A program made the position numbers and the translations under genes. This document shows, piece after piece, positions 11,968-23,457 of a DNA stretch of 64,000 nucleotides. The number at the start of each line of letters is the position of its first letter. Within the stretch, counting starts at the first letter, position 1. Below the pieces are notes generated by a model, which saw only the letters and a list, made by a program, of their open reading frames with translations, ran no database searches and was not told where the DNA came from. This DNA is from Kitagawia praeruptora. Its lineage: Eukaryota; Streptophyta; Magnoliopsida; Apiales; Apiaceae. Where the stretch lies: positions 39,838,501 to 39,902,500 of the forward strand of contig CM075344.1 of the NCBI GenBank assembly GCA_037693485.1. The letters are read 5' to 3'.

Positions 11968-12130
11968 ATGCCTATGGCTGCCTCCAAAGAGAATAGTTCC
12001 TTGTTCCCAAATCAGATTCAAGTTGTTGATCCATTCACTATACTTGGACTGGAACCTGGAGCTTCAGATATGAAAATAATTAAGAGGAGATTCGCTTTTG
12101 TATACCATCCTCGTAAAAATCCAGATCCAG
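11968..12130 (+). pseudogene. Captured ERdj2/Sec63-like J-domain gene fragment
   Basis: The frame from ATG 11968 gives an N-terminus MPMAASKENSSLFP that resembles plant ERdj2 proteins. It is joined directly to VVDPFTILGLEPGASD, the start of their J domain, and ends at YHPRKNPDP. ERdj2 is an ER-membrane J protein of the Sec63 translocon branch. Known family members have membrane segments between these two parts, so an internal deletion is inferred. The invariant HPD motif, needed to stimulate Hsp70, reads HPR. The fragment stops exactly at a plausible splice donor (G|GTTGAAG at 12131), and the frame meets TGA at 12134. Upstream 11640-11960 looks like a plant promoter and leader (AAACCCTAA, CT-rich leader). 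The whole piece sits inside a hAT element, so it was probably copied as genomic DNA. Confidence 0.72.
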
Positions 12131-13134
12131 GTTGAAGGTGTTTTAATTTTTAATTATTTGTTTACTTTTGTTTCATTTCTGAATTTCTTTTATCTGTAGA
12201 AAAATCAACCATATGGTTGATGGCTTGTGCGTAATGAAACTTGTTTAACCATTCAACTTTTTCTGCATTGCTCTCAGCCTTTAACACATCAACACTATAG
12301 GCTGCATAATAAATGTAAAACTCATTATCAAGTAGTAATTTGGAAATAGAAATGCATCTAGACCTAAACCGTATTGCTCTATTACAATAGATATCAGCAT
12401 ACCTTTTAACATGGTCTTATATATTTATATGCAACCTTGTTAGTTATCTTGAAAACAAGATTAGGTTTACCAGCATCTTGTATACTTTTGAATTAAAAAC
12501 TGAAATTACACCTCCAGAGTAATGACTCCACCGAGTAATGTTCTAATTAAAGTTTCAACTATCAAGGGGACTTTACTTGGCCAAACTGGAGAATATAGCC
12601 GTTATTCTATTGGTAAATTATACATGATGCCATGTTTGTATGTGTGAATATTTTAATATTCAATGTTATTTGTGGTATATTTACAGTAGTACAAAATACA
12701 TGCTTGTAAATGAGTGTGTATTATTAATTTATTAAAATATCTCTGGTTTTATTTTTGGTTTTAAGTATGTAATGTAGGATGGGGAGGAGACAAAATTTCA
12801 ATGGGTTCGGTAAGAATCAGAGGTGATGAAGATTGAAGAAGAAGAGGGGGTTTCTTTACAGTGCTGAAAACTTGTGGGAGAGCCGGAGAGGGAATTGGGA
12901 AGTAATCAGCTTTTTTGGCAGAGCAGAGATGCTTGAGAAATTGTACTTATTTTCTATTAATTTATTGTATCTTATTAACGTATGAAGTTGATTTTGAATT
13001 TTGATTATCTGGGTATGCTGGTTTATTTTCTTTTGGGTTACTCGTCCTGGAGCAAAAAAGTTATTATTAAATTAAAATTGTCTTATTAAAACAATTAGAA
13101 TAAATGATGGTTCTAGTTTCATTAATTTGAAGAA

Positions 13135-14379
13135 TGTTGAGTATTGAACACGGTAAAAGAATAAAGAGGGGGGGTGAATGGATTCTTGAACTTTTCTTTT
13201 GAGTCTATGTAGCAAATACGTGTTTGTGTGTGTGCAGAAGTGAAGGTGCGGATAAAGAATCAACACAAGACACAATATCACTTTAATCTAATGTATTATT
13301 AGATAAAGGTTTCTACAATCTGTGAATACAAATGATAGTATTCTCAGCTTCGTTTTTCTCAGAGAGATATAGCTTACAGTGTATGAAAAACTTGACTCAC
13401 TTAGTTAGTTTCTAAGGAAGCGAGGCTGTATTCTTATAGAACATGGATACAACCTACTTACTGCAAATAAGGTAGCTAAAACAAATTACTTTTTAGTCTG
13501 TCTATCCTTTTTGAGTAAGTGTCCAAACAGTTACAGATTTTACTTCGCAAAGTCTGTTTAGATCCACTTCTTTAGCTCCTTGTCTCTTCTATATCTCTCC
13601 AAGCTTCCTTGTAGGCTTTCCAGAGCACGTTACAGATTGTGGTCCATAAAGTGCATTGGCTTGTTGTAGGATTCTGACTTGTACAATTTCTTCAGTATTT
13701 TGTCTCCAAGAATGTATTCGAGAAGTGACTAAGTAAGTGATTCGAGAACTAGAATTGACTTGATCGATAACTCTGAGTTCTCGAACACTGTTATACTGAC
13801 ATATCGAATCACTTCTCGAATAGCTCTTTTCTTCAGGATTCCTTGAGATGTCGAATAGAACATTTGACTTGTCGAATCCTTGAGATGTCGAATAGCTTTC
13901 TGAGTCCTTGAGATATCGAATGGTACTTTGACTTGTTGACTCCTTGAGTTCTCGAATAGAGTAATAGACATATCGAATCCCTGAGATATCGAATGAGATA
14001 TCGAACAGTGTATTCAGAGATATCGAATAGTGTCTTGAGATATCGAATCCCTGACTTCTCGAATGCTGGACTTCTCGAATAGACAAATATACTTCTCGAA
14101 TTGGTACTTAGGCAAATTTCTTCAAATCCCAACTGTGATTATTTGACAGTTTTTATCTTCTAGCTTGAGGCATGAACCTTGGAACTTCTTTCAAGCATTA
14201 TTCTAGACTCTATAAGTACAGTTACACAACTAGGATTTGATGCCTACTTCAAGTACAATACAAACAGAAACTCTACAACTAGAGGTTCCCTCAGTTAAGA
14301 GGTCATGTAAGTAATGCAAAGCATTACAAACAATTAGGCTTGTTATTAGATGTATACATGCATGCCTCTGTGACTAACA
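13135..14379 (-). mobile_element. 3' LTR of the SIRE-type copia element
   Basis: It is nearly identical to 25804-27051. The segment 13715-14110 is a dense array of short motifs (TTCTCGAA eight times counting both strands, GAGATATCGAAT variants about six times). On the element strand this lies 270-660 bases into the LTR, where U3 regulatory sequence is expected. Confidence 0.92.
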
Positions 14380-14395
14380 ATCTCCCCCAAATTGT
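14380..14395 (-). other. Polypurine tract of the copia element
   Basis: On the minus strand, AATTTGGGGGAGAT lies directly before the TGTTAGTC start of the 3' LTR. Confidence 0.85.
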
Positions 14396-14537
14396 GAGTA
14401 AGACCCTTAGTCACAATTTCATGTCTGATAACAAGCCTAACATACATAAAGATAAAACTTTAAAAGTACAGGTATGTAAATTGATTGAGCACATGAATGA
14501 AGTTACAAGATAAATAATCTTACAGTATGATGAAATA

Positions 14538-17500
14538 CTAACCATTCTCATTTGATTCCATCTCCATTGCCTTGGCCTGTAAATCATCATATGCTTTTTG
14601 TTTTCTTTCTTTCTCACTCCTTGCATTCTCATCCATAGCTCTTATGATTTCTGCCATAGCATCCAGTTCTTCAAGTAGAATAGAGTCTTTGAAATCTTCA
14701 AGTACTGGCTTTAGAATGTTGGCAGGATAGTGACTAAGTAGATTCATTCTGATATTGACATTGTCTCCATTTCTCCTCCTATACTTCACCATATAGAGAT
14801 CAAACTGAACTCTACACAATCCCTTGGCCCTTAGCTTATCTGCTTCAATCTCCAATCTATCAAGTTCTTTCTCTCTTTCTAACCATTTTTCAAGGCACCC
14901 CTTCCTTATTGCTTCACCATGATCTCTTTTCATCTTTACAAAAGCAGCTAGCTCCAGTTTCCAAACCCTTTCCACTTTGTCATTAGCATCCAATAGTGCA
15001 ATCATCCTTTCTATGTCATCCAACTTGGCATACCTTTGACACTGCCCTTGTCTGAATTTCTCCTCTCTTCCATCAATATATTTGACTTCTAGGCAATCAT
15101 CAACAATGGTAACATGGTAGATTCTCTGAGCTCTTAGGAATTGCAGTTGGTCTATATCAAAGTCTTCATCAAGTGGTTGGAGTTTCAATCCTGGAATGAT
15201 TGTTAGGGCCCTTGACCTGGATGGCTTTACTCTCCTAGCAGCATGCTTGAGTTTAAACTTTTTCACTCAATTGTTTGGCAGAAACTTCTGACCTTTGTTG
15301 GCTGACCATAGTGGTGTTCCATTAGCAGTTTGCTTTTTGAAACATACATATGATTTCTTGACTTGAATCCCCTTCTCTTCCTGAGGTAGTAAAACACTTG
15401 CAGAGGCCAGAGATGTAGACTTTGATGAATCATTACTAGTGACATCCACCCTAGACATTGAGCCTTGTGTTGTGGTAGGAGTGTCATTAGTAATGTTCAT
15501 GGCTTGCTGTTTTCCACTCCTCTTTTCATAGACCTTTCCTCCACCCTTGTCATCATCATTCTTTCTACCTTTATCATCCCTCTTCTTCTTGACATCACTG
15601 TCCTTATGTCTCCCTTGATCTCCACCCCTACTTCCACTTTTATCATGATCATCCTTGTCTTGATTTGACTTTCCACCTTGAGCAATAGGTTTGATGTCTG
15701 ACTGAGAGTTGATAAACTTCACCAGAATGTCAAGAGCCTCCTTTTCAGATTTAGATTTTCCACTCCTTGAATGTAGAACCCCAGCCAGAAACTTTATGGT
15801 GGACATGTTGTTTGCTTTTAGATGTTGGCTAAATCTGAATGCAACAATGTCTTGACCCTTTTCATATAGAATACAATGAGGCTGAGGAATCACTTGAGGC
15901 AGTTGAGATTTCATGCACTTGGTGAGAATCTCCTTGAGCATATCATTGTCTGGTGAGTTATTCCTTTCTATCTTCTTGATGATTGTTCCAAGTTCAGAGC
16001 TAGATAAAATTTGAAAGGCTTCAATGTAGATGAGAAAAAGGTTCTTGGCAGTGTGAACTAAGACTTCTCTTTCATTAGAAAGAATGATGGCATGGGGATT
16101 GGTTTGCACAATTTCTCTTCTCATTACAGTGACTAGAAACACATCTTACACAAGAAGCTTGATGTAGTCAAAGTAGTGGAAGTTGGCTCTTTTCCTTAAC
16201 TCTTGTAGATGCTTCAGAAAGGCTATGTCATGGTATAGTCTGGAGTTTGCAGTTTCTTGACATACTCTTTGAGTAAGCACATTTTTGAATTCTGAAGGTT
16301 CAGCTTGAAGGGATTGTTTAGCAATGTCAGGGATGTCAAATTCATATTCTTCCTTGGCAACTTCATCTACAGCCACTTTCTTCAGCTTGTCATCCTTGAA
16401 TTCTGGCTTAGGTTTCTCAGACAGAGATGGGGGCTCATCAACCTTTGTTTTACCTTTTCCTGGCACATTGGTTATAGATTTTGAGGCTCTTTGATGACCA
16501 CCCTCATTTATCTGTATGCCTTTCTCCTTAGGTTTCTCCCCCTTAGTCTGAGGCTCCCCCTTAGATTTTGAGTTCCTTGATGTCCTCTTCTCCCCCTTAG
16601 GCTTGTTGTCAGGCACAGAGGCTGTAGTAGGAGCCTTTGGAGTTGAAGATTCCTCAAGTAGAGGGAGGCCCATATGCTTCATCATAGCAGTCATCATCTG
16701 TTGTTGAGTGAGAAGAACATTAGCATGAGCAGTTGCTTGAGTGTTCAACTTTTCATTCAGCAGATGGACAGATTCTTTTAGCTCAGCATTGAAGGCTTGT
16801 AGTTCAGACACTTCCTTTTCCAACTTCTCCATTAAGTGATTGAGGTGTTCAGCTCGGAAAGATGAGAGTGATTGTTTCTGGAGCCTTTCCACTTTATATT
16901 TACTCATGTTGTGCACAGGTACCTCAGAAATGACCTTATCTCCATATTGATTCTGCCACATAACTTTCAGAAGGGCATTGGCATCCTGAGTTTGATTGGA
17001 GAGAGTGGCCATTTCACTTGTGAGCTTTGAGAGACTATCCTTCAAGGAGGGTAGCTCATGATCCACAGAGGTGCAGGTCTTTTTGCATTCTCTTATCTCT
17101 CTGAGTGTGGATGCTAGAGGAGGGAAGTCTTTGATGAATTTACCTTTGAGTTCACTCACTTCTTTGGATGTATCTCTGCAGATATTGGCTAGTTCATTTT
17201 TCATCCCTTTCCCAAGATAGTGAAGGGCCTTTAGACTTCCCTTGTGGACCTCATTCATGGCTTCACAGAGTTCAGTAGGTGAGAGAGTTCTAGCATTTGA
17301 GCCAAGAGCAGTCACATATTCTTCTCTCAAGTATTGCAGAGCCTCAGCCATGGTGCAATCCTTTGTAGTGCTCATCCATGCATCTACATTCCCATCTTTC
17401 TCAGCCTCATCTGCTATCTTTTCTTGTTGTTTTTCAACATCTTCTTTGTGACAGAGCAAGATGGCTTCATAGTCAGCATTTGGTAGATTGGCTGTGAGGA

Positions 17501-19348
17501 GATGTTGAGCTATTTTAGAGATCTCATCAAGCTGTTCCACATTTAAGCAGTGAAGTGCTTCATCCGTCAATAGTGGTGGAACAGTGGATGATCCCAAGAC
17601 ACTGTCATGTTACACAGGTCTCAGCCATTCTGACAGGGTGGCCTGAGCCAAGTTAGAGCTAGAGCTAGGCAAGCTAGACTCCTCAGTTACAGATGTAACT
17701 TCTGCAACCGGATGGAAAGACTCTACTACTGGTGTCTCCACAGAAGTGGGATGAGTTACACCAGCAGTTGACACAGCCACAGAGTCTCTAGTTAAAACTA
17801 GTGGAACCTCTTTGTTTGTGATGGTGTCATTAGGAGATGCCCCAGCATGCATTCCCTCACCATCTAAATGTGGGTCCTGGGTGGTGAGCAAAGTGTCATG
17901 CACTATGTCACTTGAAATCATTGGCTCATCAAAAGAAAGGAATTCTTGATGATCAATGCCTTGCATCTCAGTTGCCTGAGTTGCAGGCTCCAAAGAAATA
18001 TTTGTGAAAGATTCTGGAAGGGAAGTGTGTTGTAGAGTAGATTTTGCAACTCCCCCTGAGAAATAGAGGGAGTTTCAAGTGTGATGTGCTCTCCACTCAG
18101 TGTTGTGCCAGCCTTATCACTCCCATGTGCTGACTCAGTACAAGAAGGTGCATTGGGGAGGATGCTTGATTCTATAGGTGCACCCTGTTGAGAGGATACA
18201 CCTAGTGAGCTGTGTGCCCCTGATTTTACAACTTCAGCCATTTGTGTGACTGAAGAGGTGGCCTGAGTTTTCTTCTTCTTTTGCCTTAGTAAGGGTGACT
18301 TAGGTTCCTCACTCCCTATACCTAATTCCACAGCCAATGCTGCTTCAGATAATATATTTAATGGTGCAAACATTACTTCCTTTCTCTTCTTTTTACTGAC
18401 ATCACCCTTTTGAGAGGATGATGCAGTTGGCTCAGTGTGTGGTAGAGTGTTTGGTTGAGAGGGTTGGTGAGCAAGCCCTGGGTTAGCATTTTGTTCTACT
18501 TGTTTGAGCTGTGCTAACTGAGATTTTGCATCAAATGTTGGCATGTTGTGGGGGTAAGTTCTAAACAAACTCTCCATATGGGGATTTATGTTAAGTCTTA
18601 CATCCACATCATTCCTAGTCTCCAAATTACCAAAAATGAGTTTGGTCATGGATCTAGGATAGCCTATTCTATTTTTATCTATCCCAGGAAATTCAATCAA
18701 TTGAGCATTTTTAAAATTAAGTACAGATTGAATAAAGCGAGGGAAGAAAATATCAGTACCTCTCTTGGTTGTGTTCTTACCAAGTCTCCCATATAGTTCC
18801 TGTAGGATGATTTGGCCAACATCTATCTTCTTTCCATAGGCCAATGCATAGCCAATTTGCTGCACAGGTGCACTGATTTGATCAAAGCTTGATTTCCTGG
18901 CAGTGAAGACTTGAAGAAGAGTTGCAAACATATAGCTCCACTCCTTTCTCAGATTCTTTCTGTTTAGCTTTCCAAGATTGATCCCATCTGATTAGTTGAT
19001 GAACTCAAAGAATTCCTCTAACTCTGCATTCGTGGCCAGTCTATCAAATGACTCTTGTTGTAGGCCCAGTGCTTGATTCATGTCTGCAGTAGTGATAGTG
19101 ATTTCCTGATCCTGAATCTTGCAGTAGATGACATATGAAGTGATTGCGTTTTCCAGGGCTACAACCTCCACAGTAGCAGAGCCCCAAAACTGTTCCAAGA
19201 TATCTAGATATAGAGTTGGGTTGGCAGAGAGTGCATCCTTGATGTATGACTCAGCCATCCATTTCACAAAGCACTTTAAATTGGCGTTGGGTGCTTCCAC
19301 ATCACTAGTTAGGGCAATGAAATTGGTGTTGAACTTTACTGTTTCCAT
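14538..19348 (-). pseudogene. Additional (env-like) ORF of the SIRE-type element, broken
   Basis: About 1,600 codons lie between pol and the 3' LTR. The start METVKFNTNFIALT at 19348 leads into a domain with SYIKDALSANPTLYLDILEQFW, a motif I associate with the extra ORF of SIRE elements. The middle part (17597-16146) has long heptad-like, Leu/Glu/Lys-rich stretches (VERLQKQSLSSFRAEHLNHL, LMEKLEKEVSELQAFNAELK) that predict a coiled coil, then a Lys/Pro/Ser-rich linker. The C-terminal part (15266-14538) is charged and helical. I saw no clear signal peptide or membrane segment, so 'env-like' describes position only. The frame is broken by TAA at 18992, a frameshift in 17918-17993, TAA at 17610 and 16146, and TGA at 15267. 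The remaining frame is otherwise open, so the protein was long and recent. Confidence 0.75.
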
Positions 19349-19439
19349 TTGTATGGAGGAGAAGAAAGAAATTGAAGGTTGAAGAAGAAATTTGGCTTTT
19401 CGCAGTTAGGGTTTCAGAGGTTTAGAGAGTGTAGATGCT

Positions 19440-19935
19440 TGAGAAATCGAATGAAATGAATCGAATAGATGTAGAATTGTATAAGTATGAAGTACTTGAA
19501 TTGTCGATTAGAAGTATGTTTTGTATCGACAAGTCAGGCATTCGAGAAGTAGAAAACAACTATTCGAGAAGTCAAGAAAGGCTTAATCGATAACTCAAGC
19601 AGATAGTAACTCACAGCTGGCAGTTATCTAACTCAGAAATAATTCTAAATTAAATAAAATGTGTTTTTATGAGTGAATTAAACTTTTAGACAAAAATCCA
19701 AAATCGGTTAAAATTCAGCGAGAATTCAGTCTTTTCAAATGATTCGAGAACTCAAATATAGTGTTCGAGAACTCAGTCATTCGAGAACTCAGTTACCATA
19801 TTCGAGAAGTCAAGAATACCTCTATTCGATATCTCCGAAAGGCTCTATTCGAGACTCTAATGAGACTTGTTGGAGATGTCAAATAGTGAATCATTCGAGA
19901 AGTTTGACTTATCGAACTATACCCATCACTCATAA
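19440..19935. repeat. Array of TTCGAGAA-type short repeats between pol and extra ORF
   Basis: ATTCGAGAAGTC and ATTCGAGAACTC variants recur about ten times (19437, 19538, 19570, 19742, 19765, 19780, 19799, 19845, 19895 and others), with ATTCGATATCTC once. These are reverse complements of the motif crowding the LTR arrays. The spacer lies just upstream of the extra ORF start, where a second promoter would be expected. Confidence 0.8.
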
Positions 19936-20181
19936 AAATTGATGTTCACTATCTTTTAAAATTTACCAGCCATATTCATTGAAGAATATTCTAGCAAATT
20001 AAATAGTGATTTTCTCAAAATTTCATAGAAATTTCAAGTTAGCAAAAATATGATTTTCTAACATATGCAACAGATTTGAAATATTTATAAATTATATTTC
20101 AGCCAACATTTACTCCAAAAATATTGAAAATTTAGATAAAGTAAGTGTTTACTGCTGCAACAATCTAGATGATATATTCAC

Positions 20182-21549
20182 TTAGCCAGAATCTGAAGAA
20201 TTCAGCATTCCAATCTCACTAACCAACCTTGTGAAGGTGGCTTCATCTAGTGGCTTAGTGAATATGTCAGCTAGTTGTTTATCTGTAGAGACATAATGCA
20301 ACTCAATGGTTCCATTAGTTGCATGTTCTCTAATGAAATGATATCTGATGTCAATGTGCTTTGTCCTAAAATGATTGACAGGATTGGCAACTATAGAGAT
20401 TGCACTTGTGTTGTCACACATGATTGGAATTCTTTCCAACACAAGTCCATAATCTCTAAGTTGATTTCTAATCCAAAGCACTTGAGCACAACAACTTCCA
20501 GCAGCTATGTATTCAGCCTCAGCTGTAGAAGTTGACACAGATTGTTGCTTCTTGCTATACCAAGATACTAACCTTTGTCCAAGAAACTGGCAGCTACCTG
20601 AGGTGCTTTTACTATCCACTCTGCATCCAGCATAATCAGCATCAGAATAACCAATCAGATTAAACCCTGTGTCCTTAGGATACCATAAACCCAAGTTTGG
20701 AGTGCCCTTCAGATATCTAAAGATCCTTTTTATTGCAATCAAATGTGATTCCTTTGGATTTGATTGAAATCTAGCACATAAACATGTAGCAAACATGATG
20801 TCTGGCCAACTTGCAGTGAGGTAGAGCAGAGAACCAACCATGCCTCTGTAGACTGAGATATCTACTTTCTTGCCTTTAGCATCTTCATCCAATTTAGTTG
20901 CAGTGGCCATGGGTGTCTTTGCAGGTGAGCAATCTTCCAAGTCAAACTTCTTCAATAGATCCTTGATGTACTTGGTCTGACTGATAAAGATACCATCCTT
21001 CCTTTGACTGACTTGCAACCCAAGAAAGAATGTCAACTCTCCCATCATACTCATCTCATATCTGCTCTGTATGAGTTTGGAGAATTTCTCACACAGCTTC
21101 TCATTTGTAGAGCCAAAAATGATATCATCCACATAAATTTGAACTAGGATAATATCATCACCATGCTTCTTGTAGAACAGTGTCTTGTCCAATGTGCCTC
21201 TAGAGAATTGATTTTCAAGAAGAAATTGTGATAAGGTATCATACCATGCTCTTGGAGCCTTCTTAAGTCCATACAATGCCTTAAGCAATCTGTAGACAAA
21301 TTCTGGGAAATGTGGATCCTCAAAGCCAGGTGGTTGTTGCACATAAACCTCTTCTTCCAACTCTCCATTTAGAAATGCACTCTTGACATCCATTTGATAA
21401 ACTTTAAAGTTTGAATGAGCAGCAAATGCCAAGAATATTCTGATGGCTTCCAATCTAGCAACAGGGGCAAATGTCTCATCATAATCAATGCCTTCCTGTT
21501 GAGAGTATCCTTTTTCAACCAGCCTTGTTTTGTTTCTTACTATTACACC
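20182..21549 (-). pseudogene. pol: Copia pol, C-terminal RT and RNase H
   Basis: The frame covers most of the copia reverse transcriptase and the RNase H, ending at a stop at 20182. RT marks include VYQMDVKSAFLNGEL, YGLKKAPRAWY and the catalytic YVDD (QIYVDDIIFGS). RNase H marks include GYSDADYAG and STAEAEYIA. This enzyme copies element RNA into DNA inside particles. It continues from the part at 22594-23457 but is separated from it by the 1,036-bp hAT MITE. The open frame begins again at the ATG at 21453, but the true frame runs from 21549. Confidence 0.93.
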
Positions 21550-22585
21550 TAGGGGTGAGCAAAAAACCGAATTGAAACCGAAACCGAACCGAAATCGGCC
21601 AAAACTGAACCGAAAAAACCGAAACCGAACCGGCGGTTGCGGTTTTTGATTTTTAAAAACCGAGACTTTCGGTTCCGGTTCTGGTTTTAGGTTAAAACCG
21701 AACCGACTAAAACCGAACCGAACCGTTTATTAAAATAAATAAATATGGTACAAGGAGGCTTATAACTAATCATGAAATGCAGCCTTATAACTGATACTGC
21801 ATGTTTACTGAAGTATAATTATATTTAGAGACTAAATTTTCTAAACGTTGCTGCAAAGCATAATAGTTATGTTGACTATATATTTAATGCCTTTACTGCA
21901 ATATGGTACAACAGACCTTTGTTCCAGATGAGTACCCCTTTTAGTGAGGGGCACTCATGTGGATAATATATTGTAAGAACTGTTCGGTTCAGTGAACTAG
22001 TGATAGATTCTCAATTCTCTGGATCACTGGCAGTGAACAAGTGTTTCAGATAAATTTATTTTCAGGGTTGGAAGTTGTTTTACTCGATGGTATTGCAATG
22101 TGTAATTAATTTCACCAACACATATAGCACGATATTTAGGATCTGGTTTGCAGGACCTCCTGTCTCCCAAATACTGAAAGGGGACCGGACAGCAATCGTG
22201 TATCGCCCATGTAATGAGTTACATTTTTTTTCTGTAATCCCTTCTAAAACTTATTTAGAAGTGTACAACTTGTAAGTTCCAGATAACTAGCTTAAGAATT
22301 TATCAATTAGATAGTAAACTAGGAATGAACCATAAAAACCTAACCCCCAAGAAATATCACAATGTTATAAATTTCACCAGTAACTAAAACATGTGGCGCA
22401 TGTTTACATATTTTCATCCGGTTTTAAAACCGAAACCGAACCGCTACAAACCGAACCGGGGTTTTTGAAACCGAAACCGAACCCGAACCGATGGTTGTGG
22501 TTTTCGATTTTAGAAACCGGGGATGTATGGTCCCGGTTCCGGTTTTACCCTAAAACCGGACCGAACCGACCCATTCTCTACCCTA
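21550..22585. mobile_element. hAT MITE in the copia reverse transcriptase
   Basis: An 8-bp duplication ATTACACC flanks the element (21542-21549 and 22586-22593). The ends are TAGGGGTG and, inverted, TAGGGTAG. Subterminal DNA at both ends is packed with AAACCGAACCG and GGTTTTAAAACC motifs. There is no transposase. A 57-bp segment at 22154-22210 is bounded by AG and GT and could be a captured exon. The insertion plus duplication is 1,044 bp, a multiple of three, but the element contains stops in the pol frame. Confidence 0.9.
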
Positions 22586-23457
22586 ATTACACCATCTTCG
22601 TCCATCTTATTCTTCAGAACCCATTTTGTTCCAACAATGGTTCTATTCTTGGGTATAGGCACAAGTTCCCATACTTTGTTCCTTTCAAATTGATTCAGCT
22701 CCTCTTGCATAGCAATAATCCAATCTGGATCCAACAGTGCATCATCAAGTTTCTTAGGCTCAACTTGTGATAGAAAACATCCATAGAGGCACTCATTTTG
22801 AGTTGCTCTCCTAGTCCTTACTCCTGCATTAGGATCTCCAATTATTTGCTCTGCAGTGTGTGATCTATCCCATTTCCTTGAGTGTTCAGCCTGACTTCTC
22901 ATTCTTGATGTTGCTTCATCATCCACATCATGGTCATTCTCATTTCCACCCCCTGTGAAGTTGCCATTACTCACAGGTGTGTCTTGAATGCTTGTTTCTC
23001 CACTATTGATTGGCACAAATTCTTCTCTTGTATCATCATTCACTTGAGTTTGTTGAACTTGAGTTTCAACTCCAGTTTCAATCTCTTCATCAGAATCATC
23101 TAGATTATCAAACCTTAATGGATCTTTATCTTCATCATTGGCTTCTTCTAGTCCAGGTAGTTTGCTGTCATCAAATGTCACATCTGTACTCTCCATGACT
23201 TTCTTTTGGCTGATGACATAGACTTTGTATGCAATTCTTTCCATAGAGTAGCCAAGAAAAATTCCTTCAAATGCCTTTGCATCAAACTTACCAACATATT
23301 CAGAATTGTCCTTTAATACAAAGTATTTGCTTCCAAAAGTATGAACATACTTTAGAGTAGGCTTCTTTCCAGTCATCAAATTATAAGGTGTCTTTCCAGT
23401 GTTTTTGTTGATGAGAGTTCTGTTCTGGATATAGCATGCAGTGCTTACAGCCTCAGC
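22586..23457 (-). pseudogene. pol: Copia pol, integrase C-terminus and RT N-terminus
   Basis: Same frame as the gag-pol part upstream, separated from it by a TAG at 23458-23460 where a Trp is expected (after PTCF). It contains the integrase tail (TFGSKYFVLKDN, VDVTFDDSKLPG-like text) and an acidic linker. The start of RT follows, with WIIAMQEELNQFERNKVWEL and IVGTKWVLKNKMDEDG, where the hAT MITE interrupts. Open-frame readthrough into the MITE (22585-22510) is spurious. Confidence 0.9.

Noticed and set aside
13589..14132. Serine/arginine-rich minus ORFs in the LTRs (also 26367-26750)
   Set aside because: They translate the short TTCTCGAA/ATATCGAAT repeat array; three overlapping frames are open at once, which is typical of repeats rather than genes.
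15465..15668. Plus-strand ORFs opposite the copia extra ORF
   Set aside because: Shadow frames opposite Asp/Lys-rich coding sequence.
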